12,124 nucleotides of DNA from GCA-2687025 sp964473525 (GTDB lineage: Bacteria; Poribacteria; WGA-4E; GCA-2687025), in contig CAYYPK010000084.1 of NCBI GenBank assembly GCA_964473525.1, positions 1 to 12,124 of the forward strand, read 5' to 3'. The position numbers and the translations under genes are program-made. The notes under the pieces are model-generated. The model searched no databases. It was not told where the DNA came from and saw nothing but the letters and a program-made list of their open reading frames with translations. Positions 7,658-12,124 of this stretch are shown in pieces. Each line of letters begins with the position of its first letter. Positions within the stretch are counted from its first letter, which is position 1.

Positions 7658-8734
7658 GTGAATTCACGGGAACGCTTCCACGCCACGTTCGAGTACGGCG
7701 ACCCGGATCGGGTGTTCATGTACCCGCAGTGGACGTTCGGTGAGACGCGGCAACGCTGGCTACGCGAGGGCATGCCTGCGGATGTCCACTTCAACACGTT
7801 CTTCGGGTACGACCGCATCGAGACCATCCCCATCCACACGGGTCTGATTCCGGCGCCGGAGTCGGCGGTCGTCGAGCAGACGGCGACCTGGCGCATCACC
7901 GAGGACGAGTTCGGCGGCCGCACGAAGACGTGGACCGATCGCGAGGTCGGGATGCCGCAGTGGATCACCTACCCGGTGCGCGACTGGGACACGTGGAACA
8001 GGTGGAAGGAGCGACTCGACCCGGACAATCCCACGCGATACCCGGAGTATTGGGAGCACCTCAAGCGGTCGTACGCGCAACGAGACTTCCCGCTTGGGAT
8101 CAACGCCGGGTCGTACTACGGCTGGCTGCGCAACTGGGTGGGCATGGAACACCTCGCGCTCTGGTACTACGACCAGCCGGATCTCGTCCACGACATGGTG
8201 AACACGGTTGCGGACTTCATCCTCCGCGTGAACCGTCGCGCGCTAGACGAGATCCCCGACATCGACCACGCCGTCATGTGGGAGGACATGGCGATGAAGG
8301 CCGGGCCGCTCATCTCGCCGACGCTCTTCAAGGAGTTCATGCTCGAACCCATGAAGCGTGTCACGCGCGAGCTGAACGACTACGGCATCAGCCTCATCAT
8401 GGTGGACAGCGACGGCAACCTCGACGACCTGATGCCTCTGTGGCTGGAGGCTAACGTCAACTTCGTCTATCCGATCGAACGCGCAGCCGGGTGCGACGCC
8501 GTCCGCTACCGCGCGGAATACGGCAAGCAGCTGCGCATGTTCGGTGGCATCGACAAGCACGTTCTGCGGGACGGGCGCACGAAGCGGGACATCGAGAAGG
8601 AGGTGCTGAGCGTGGCGCCGCTGGTCGATGAGGGTGGCTTCTCGCCGTGGGTCGATCATGCCGTGCCGCCCGACGTGTCGTACGAGAACTTCACGTACTA
8701 CATGGCGCTCGTGCGGGAGGTGTGCGGGGGATAG
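7658..8734 (+). CDS. UroD-fold protein, copy 1 (methyltransferase/decarboxylase family, altered metal site)
   Basis: This 358-residue protein has the length of a complete UroD-family barrel. It starts on GTG with a good ribosome-binding site, and the opening SRERFHATFEYGDPDRV is typical of the family. Other family marks are VMWEDMAMKAGPLISPTLF (206-224), GGIDKHVLRDG (296-306) and the C-terminal GGFSPWVDHAVPPDVSYEN (326-344). The family includes HemE and the cobamide methyltransferases MtaA, MtbA and CmuA. It is unlikely to be HemE, since the HemE N-terminal RQAGR-type motif is absent. Where MtaA/MtbA-like proteins have the zinc-binding H-x-C-G, this protein has Asp250-Ser-Asp252-Gly, so thiol activation by zinc as in those enzymes is doubtful. 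It follows the membrane protein and may act on what that protein transports. The precise reaction is unknown. Confidence 0.9.
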   Translation: MNSRERFHATFEYGDPDRVFMYPQWTFGETRQRWLREGMPADVHFNTFFGYDRIETIPIHTGLIPAPESAVVEQTATWRITEDEFGGRTKTWTDREVGMPQWITYPVRDWDTWNRWKERLDPDNPTRYPEYWEHLKRSYAQRDFPLGINAGSYYGWLRNWVGMEHLALWYYDQPDLVHDMVNTVADFILRVNRRALDEIPDIDHAVMWEDMAMKAGPLISPTLFKEFMLEPMKRVTRELNDYGISLIMVDSDGNLDDLMPLWLEANVNFVYPIERAAGCDAVRYRAEYGKQLRMFGGIDKHVLRDGRTKRDIEKEVLSVAPLVDEGGFSPWVDHAVPPDVSYENFTYYMALVREVCGG

Positions 8735-8815
8735 CGCGCGGCGGCATGCCAGCTCTCCGCGGCCCTCGACCGGCCCCAGGGGTCAATACCTGGCGTCCGG
8801 CCCGTAGCCACTGCA

Positions 8816-8845
8816 TTGCTTGGTGGTTCCGCCGGGGAGTATGCT
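8816..8845 (+). promoter_or_regulatory. Candidate promoter for the HEPN gene
   Basis: TTGCTT (8816-8821) and TATGCT (8840-8845) are separated by 18 bp. They lie in the 210-bp gap between the UroD-fold gene and the HEPN gene, about 100 bp before the chosen start at 8945. A promoter here would let the HEPN gene be transcribed independently. The match is moderate. Confidence 0.3.
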
Positions 8846-8933
8846 GCGTGCGCCGAGGCTGCAGACACGCGTACCAATCCCGTCATGCCCGGGCGGCACG
8901 TGCTGGGGCCCGACAGCGACGAACCACACAGCC

Positions 8934-8938
8934 GGAGG
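8934..8938 (+). promoter_or_regulatory. Ribosome-binding site for the HEPN gene
   Basis: GGAGG lies 6 nt before the ATG at 8945. It favours that start over the in-frame ATG at 8885 and other upstream codons. Confidence 0.65.
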
Positions 8939-8944
8939 CGGTCG

Positions 8945-9895
8945 ATGACACCACCTGGCCATGTCGTCCGTGCACCGTTGCGGAACTTCGAGACAGATGC
9001 GCGGTGGGTCAAGGTGTCCGACTCGCTTGCCATCAGGCCGATCCGAGACGACGATCTCGGCCCTCTGGGACACCGGGCACCCGAAGTCCAGTTCATGCTT
9101 GCCCTCTATGCTGGCGTAGACATCAGCGGAATCACACACATCGTCGTGAGTGACTACGCGCCGACCCACGCTCCCGTCCCAGCGGACATGGTAACGTCCG
9201 AGGGAAGCGAGCTCGCGCGTACACGGGTGCAAGCGTTGGTAACAGCGCTTCGCTTGACGGGCCGTGGTGACGTTGGGCTCCTCGGGATGAGGGCCGGGAG
9301 GGACGCCGGCGGAGGCGGCATCGGCCAGCCCTGTGGAGACGAGCTCGTGCCGCGCGGGCGCAACCCATACCGCCTATCGCATGGCGAGGAGCGTGTCCGC
9401 ACGCTCAGCGACCTCACTGACACGCTGTCGAGGGAGCCCGGGTCGCTATGCCGACTACGCATGGCGCTTCGACGATTCAACCTGTCCTATGGGCGACTGT
9501 ATTTCGACGATCGGCTGGTCGATCTCGTCACGGCCCTGGAAGCAGCGCTGCTGCCAGGTGGACGAGGCGAGCTAAAGTTCCGCCTGCAGCTGAGGGCAGC
9601 CGCAGTGCTGGCCAGTCACACATGTCCCGCGGACACGAAGGAGTTGCTCAGCGCGATGTACGACATGCGGAGTGCCATCGTTCACGAGGGCTGCGGTATG
9701 CACAGTCTGCCGAAGAAGCTCGTGAAGCGGATAGAGCTGAATCACCATGATCCGTGGGTATTCGTGACCGAATGTGAAGACGTTGCCCGTCGAATCCTGC
9801 GGGAGTGCGTCTCTGTGGCGGCCGATGGCACAGCCCCTCGGGACTTCGCGTCGCAACTCGATCAGCAAGCGTTCGACGGTCTCGCAACGGACTGA
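8945..9895 (+). CDS. Protein with C-terminal Apea-like HEPN domain (possible RNase)
   Basis: This protein has 316 residues. The C-terminal part (about 165-295) is helical and reads like Apea-type HEPN domains: LRMALRRFNLSYGR (171-184), DRLVDLVTALEAALLPG (189-205), ELKFRLQLRAAAVLA (209-223), then MYDMRSAIVHEG (238-249). Arg242 and His247 form the R-x4-H motif that many HEPN proteins use to cut RNA. Several HEPN families act in phage defence or toxin-antitoxin systems, but others have no known defence role. The N-terminal part (1-160) is not recognised; a Gly-rich stretch at 119-127 may be a linker. No antitoxin-like nucleotidyltransferase gene is adjacent. It faces a convergent UroD-fold gene 30 bp away and looks like an insertion among the UroD genes. 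The HEPN call is by sequence pattern only. Confidence 0.8.
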   Translation: MTPPGHVVRAPLRNFETDARWVKVSDSLAIRPIRDDDLGPLGHRAPEVQFMLALYAGVDISGITHIVVSDYAPTHAPVPADMVTSEGSELARTRVQALVTALRLTGRGDVGLLGMRAGRDAGGGGIGQPCGDELVPRGRNPYRLSHGEERVRTLSDLTDTLSREPGSLCRLRMALRRFNLSYGRLYFDDRLVDLVTALEAALLPGGRGELKFRLQLRAAAVLASHTCPADTKELLSAMYDMRSAIVHEGCGMHSLPKKLVKRIELNHHDPWVFVTECEDVARRILRECVSVAADGTAPRDFASQLDQQAFDGLATD

Positions 9896-9912
9896 CGTCT
9901 CCCCTCCCCGCG

Positions 9913-9934
9913 TACGGCAAGTGTGCTAGCCGTA
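9913..9934. terminator. Weak inverted repeat between convergent genes
   Basis: TACGGC (9913-9918) and GCCGTA (9929-9934) can pair around a 10-nt loop in the junction where the HEPN gene and the minus-strand UroD gene converge. The right arm enters the last codons of the UroD gene. The stem is short and has no T-tract on either strand, so a bidirectional terminator is only a possibility. Confidence 0.18.
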
Positions 9935-10909
9935 AGGATCGAATTCCAGGAACGCGTCCAGCATGATCTGCTTCTTCTCCGGCGCCACGCCGATGGCGTT
10001 CCCGTCGCCGTAGTCGGAGAGGATGAAACCGCCCTCGGGCGTGCTCCAGCACTCCAGAAGCAGTTGCGCCTCCTCGCGGATGGCGTCGGCGTCCTCGAAG
10101 GGCAGCGTGTGCTGGATGTCGCAGAGCGACTCGAAGCAGATGCGTCCGGCGAAGCGCTCGCCGGTGTCCTCGATACCCAACGCGCGGGGCTGCTGGAGGT
10201 TGACGACGTCGCACCCGATCTCGATGAGACTCCCGATGATGCCGTCCACCTTGCCGCAGGAGTGCATCCAGACGTGCCACCCGTGGGAGCGCATGGCGTC
10301 GAACAGACGTTTGTAGCGTGGGCGGAAGAACTCGTCCCAGTGGTCGGGTCGGATGAACGTCGCGCGCTCGGTGCCCCAGTCGTCGCTGAACGAGAAGCCG
10401 TGGATCTGTGCCGGGAAGCGACGCCCGATGTTCTCGATGATTCCCAGGTCGAAGTCCACGATGCGATCAGCGAGCTCTTCCATGCGCGGCGTGTCGAGGT
10501 ACAGCCCGGACAGCACGTTCTCGAAGCCGTGCAGGGCGTGCATCCTCTCGAACAGCAGCATGAAGACGCCCGTCGTAACGTACTTGCCGTCAGAGCCCTC
10601 GAACCGCGCTTCCATGCCCTCGTAGAACTTGGGGTCGTCGGCGTCTGGCCAGGCGTAGCCGTCCCACGCGGACAGGTCGGCGAGCGGATGTCCCTTCACC
10701 TGGCCCATGTTGGGTTGGTCGGGCGACCTCGCCCACAGGCACCCCCACTCGTCGAGCGTCTCGTTGAGGCGTCGGTCGCCGGTGCCGACCTGGTTCCACC
10801 CGACGCCGTGCGTGTCGTCCATGCCCAGGGCGCCGAAGCGCACGGGCAGGCGATCCGGCGTCCCGAACTCAACGGCGCGGCGTACCACTTCATACGATGA
10901 CATCGCCAT
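9926..10909 (-). CDS. UroD-fold protein, copy 2 (MtaA/CmuA-like, keeps an H-x-C motif)
   Basis: This 327-residue protein starts at the ATG at 10909, 7 nt after a strong GGAGGAG site (10917-10923). A second in-frame ATG lies at 10903. The N-terminus (SSYEVVRRAVEFGTPDRLP) is typical of the family. His216-Ser-Cys218-Gly in VWMHSCGKVDGII matches the position and form of the zinc-binding H-x-C of cobamide methyltransferases such as MtbA. The usual distal third Cys is not obvious; Cys258, Cys263 and Cys287 are candidates. SFSDDWGTE (173-181) and GGFILSDYGDGNA (293-305) are other family marks. A methyl transfer or decarboxylation is likely, with substrate unknown. The gene lies 4 bp after the DUF4332-like gene, and its ribosome-binding site sits inside that gene's last codons, so translation is probably coupled. 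Confidence 0.9.
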   Translation of the reverse strand: MAMSSYEVVRRAVEFGTPDRLPVRFGALGMDDTHGVGWNQVGTGDRRLNETLDEWGCLWARSPDQPNMGQVKGHPLADLSAWDGYAWPDADDPKFYEGMEARFEGSDGKYVTTGVFMLLFERMHALHGFENVLSGLYLDTPRMEELADRIVDFDLGIIENIGRRFPAQIHGFSFSDDWGTERATFIRPDHWDEFFRPRYKRLFDAMRSHGWHVWMHSCGKVDGIIGSLIEIGCDVVNLQQPRALGIEDTGERFAGRICFESLCDIQHTLPFEDADAIREEAQLLLECWSTPEGGFILSDYGDGNAIGVAPEKKQIMLDAFLEFDPYG

Positions 10910-10913
10910 GGTT

Positions 10914-11693
10914 TCACTCCTCCACCAGCGGCTCTGGTCTTCCCAGGCGCGCGATGTGGGATTCCGCGGTCTCACCCGTCAGGTCGAACGGCTTCCCCTT
11001 GCTCGTCCGTTCGTAGTATTCGACGCATCGCTGGTAGTAGTCGTCCGGGTCGGCCGCCTTCAGGTCACGCAGACTCCTGTAGCCCAAGGCCCACAGCTGC
11101 CGCACGGCGCCGCCGCTCATGAGCCACAGACGCGTGAAGTCCGCCCTGTGCGCGAGGTCCAGCGCGACTGCCGACGGTATGCCTGTATCGATCGCGACCC
11201 GCTCCCGGCCGGCTGGGGCCCGAGCCACATCGAGGTAGGCGAGGCTGTACGCCAACCTGTGCTTGGACAGCTTCACGACGTGCTCCGCAGCGGGATCCTC
11301 CGCGGCAACGAGTTGTCGCATCTGCGCGCCGAACGGCAGCAGCTTGTAGATGCGCCGGAGGGCCTCCAGCAGATCCGCAGGGGCGATGCCAGCGCGGTTA
11401 CAGGACGCCCTCGCGGCGTCCACGCTCCCCACCGCGTCTAAGAACGGCATGAGCGTGGAGGTCCCCGACGTCCCTACGCGTTCGAGCGTGGCGCGCGCCG
11501 ATTCCGATTTGCACCGCGCCGCGACGGTCGCCATGTCCCAGTCCCACAGCTCGCGGACGAACGCGAGTTTCGTCCGCTTCCGAATGTGCGCGCCGAACCA
11601 CGTGTTGTACGGCCACTGCACGCGGTGTCCGGGCTTGGAGAAGCTCCATTCATCGACGGCGTGCGCCGCATCCGGTGTCGTCATCGTGTGCAT
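10914..11693 (-). CDS. Helical DUF4332-like protein of unknown function
   Basis: This protein has about 259 residues and no signal peptide or membrane segment. The middle, LLPFGAQMRQLVAAEDPAAE (118-137), and the C-terminal half, including LDLAHRADFTRL (178-189) and GGAVRQLWALGYRSLRDLKA (194-213), resemble DUF4332-type helix-hairpin-helix repeats, where a Leu/Gly pattern supports protein or nucleic-acid contacts. The assignment is by pattern and tentative. The N-terminal region has an aromatic-rich patch (WSFSKPGHRVQWPYNTWFG, 16-34). The start is uncertain: ATGs at 11693 and 11684 and a GTG at 11753 are all in frame, and none has a clear ribosome-binding site. It is the first gene of a two-gene operon with UroD-fold copy 2, which suggests a shared process, perhaps as a partner or helper protein. 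Confidence 0.8.
   Translation of the reverse strand: MHTMTTPDAAHAVDEWSFSKPGHRVQWPYNTWFGAHIRKRTKLAFVRELWDWDMATVAARCKSESARATLERVGTSGTSTLMPFLDAVGSVDAARASCNRAGIAPADLLEALRRIYKLLPFGAQMRQLVAAEDPAAEHVVKLSKHRLAYSLAYLDVARAPAGRERVAIDTGIPSAVALDLAHRADFTRLWLMSGGAVRQLWALGYRSLRDLKAADPDDYYQRCVEYYERTSKGKPFDLTGETAESHIARLGRPEPLVEE
10917..10923 (-). promoter_or_regulatory. Ribosome-binding site for UroD copy 2, inside the upstream gene
   Basis: GGAGGAG on the minus strand encodes the last two Glu codons of the DUF4332-like gene. It lies 7 nt before the UroD ATG at 10909. The TGA stop (10916-10914) falls between the site and the ATG, an arrangement that favours translational coupling. Confidence 0.75.
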
Positions 11694-11789
11694 CTCAATC
11701 GCTACGCGTGGTCCGCGCCGGTACGCATGGGGTCCATGGGGGAGTATGACCACTTGCGGCGGCGGGGCACAGGGCGGCCGGCGCGGAGC

Positions 11790-11818
11790 TTGCCCTACGT
11801 CGCATCGTCCGAGATGAT
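11790..11818 (+). promoter_or_regulatory. Candidate promoter for UroD copy 3
   Basis: TTGCCC (11790-11795) and GATGAT (11813-11818) are separated by 17 bp in the 188-bp divergent gap between the minus-strand operon and the plus-strand UroD gene. Each hexamer matches the sigma-70 consensus at four of six positions. No equally good pair was seen for the minus-strand operon. Confidence 0.25.
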
Positions 11819-11870
11819 GGCGCCGCGCATGGCTAAGAACTGCCGCGCGGCCGCGCCGCGCTGGCGACAG

Positions 11871-11876
11871 GGAAGG
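11871..11876 (+). promoter_or_regulatory. Ribosome-binding site for UroD copy 3
   Basis: GGAAGG lies 5 nt before the ATG at 11882 and supports that start. The ATG at 11829 is in another frame. Confidence 0.6.
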
Positions 11877-11881
11877 CGACT

Positions 11882-12124
11882 ATGCTGGGCAGGGAACGAG
11901 TGCTGGCGGCGTTCGCGCACGAAGAGACGGATCGTGTCCCACGGGCCATATGGATGTTCCGCGAGGACGTGCGCGAACAGGTCGCCGAACGCTACGGCAG
12001 CGTCGACGCGTTCTTCGACTTCCTCGACCTCGACTCGTTCCAGACGTTCCCCTCCAAGGGCATGTGGCCAGGCGGCGTGCGCGGGCTGGACGACGCCCTC
12101 GACGCCACGCTCACCGACCCGGAC
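11882..12124 (+). CDS. UroD-fold protein, copy 3 (N-terminal 81 residues only)
   Basis: This frame is open from the ATG at 11882 to the right edge, giving 81 residues of a truncated product. The opening MLGRERVLAAFAHEETDRVPRA is the typical N-terminus of uncharacterised UroD-family proteins (an R-x-R-hydrophobic helix, then a D-R-[VT]-P turn), followed by the acidic and aromatic stretch FFDFLDLDSFQ. The metal-site region lies outside the window, so its chemistry cannot be compared with the other copies. It is transcribed divergently from the DUF4332-like/UroD operon. Identification rests on the N-terminus alone. Confidence 0.75.
   Translation, partial: MLGRERVLAAFAHEETDRVPRAIWMFREDVREQVAERYGSVDAFFDFLDLDSFQTFPSKGMWPGGVRGLDDALDATLTDPD

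Noticed and set aside
7658..8734. UroD copy 1 as HemE of heme biosynthesis
   Set aside because: The HemE N-terminal signature is missing. Paralogues nearby and the neighbouring transporter-like gene do not fit a single housekeeping enzyme.
9648..10280. Minus-strand frame of 210 codons across the HEPN/UroD junction
   Set aside because: It overlaps two better-supported genes, is Arg/His-rich and has no family resemblance.
11797..11804. Copy of the palindrome half-site ACGTCGCA near the UroD copy 3 promoter
   Set aside because: Only one arm is present, and the same 8-mer also occurs inside the coding region of UroD copy 2 near 10207, so it is not specific to control regions.
11845..11856. 12-bp perfect palindrome GCGCGGCCGCGC upstream of UroD copy 3
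   Set aside because: It consists only of G and C in a very GC-rich stretch, so chance is likely. Its position downstream of the promoter candidate has no special meaning.

Overview
The window is GC-rich, tightly packed bacterial chromosomal DNA. It carries an expansion of uroporphyrinogen-decarboxylase-like (UroD-fold) proteins, a large multi-pass membrane protein resembling the DUF6785/DUF6784 group, a secreted glycoside-hydrolase-like protein and a very large multi-PAS sensor kinase. By general knowledge, this mix is typical of uncultured polymer-degrading lineages such as Planctomycetota, Armatimonadota or Poribacteria-like bacteria. No ribosomal RNA or housekeeping marker is present, so the phylum is not fixed. 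There is no tRNA, rRNA, CRISPR array, transposase, integrase or phage gene.

Layout. Positions 1-1025 (minus) hold the N-terminal 341 codons of a secreted glycoside-hydrolase-like protein, cut by the window edge. A 386-bp divergent intergenic region (1026-1411) carries two clean palindromes and a weak promoter candidate. Positions 1412-5446 (plus) encode a 1344-residue cytosolic sensor kinase with seven PAS-like domains, one GAF domain and an HPK7/NarX-type (HisKA_3) core, with no response regulator nearby. A 12-13-helix membrane protein (5611-7548) follows, then a UroD-fold protein (7658-8734), both plus strand and probably co-transcribed. A stand-alone gene (8945-9895, plus) has a C-terminal HEPN domain with an intact R-x4-H motif. 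It converges on a minus-strand pair: a helical DUF4332-like protein (11693-10914), then a second UroD-fold protein (10909-9926) only 4 bp later. A third UroD-fold gene starts divergently at 11882 and leaves the window.

How the genes may work together (inference). The three UroD-fold genes are not heme biosynthesis: they are in multiple copies and lack the HemE N-terminal signature. Their fold is shared with MtaA/MtbA/CmuA-type cobamide-dependent methyltransferases. One copy keeps an H-x-C pair like the zinc site of those enzymes. Another has Asp-Ser-Asp in its place, so the copies probably do different chemistry. The membrane protein next to one copy could import the substrate, the secreted hydrolase could release it from a polymer, and the kinase could sense a related signal. 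No corrinoid-binding protein, corrinoid reactivase or response regulator is present here to confirm this.
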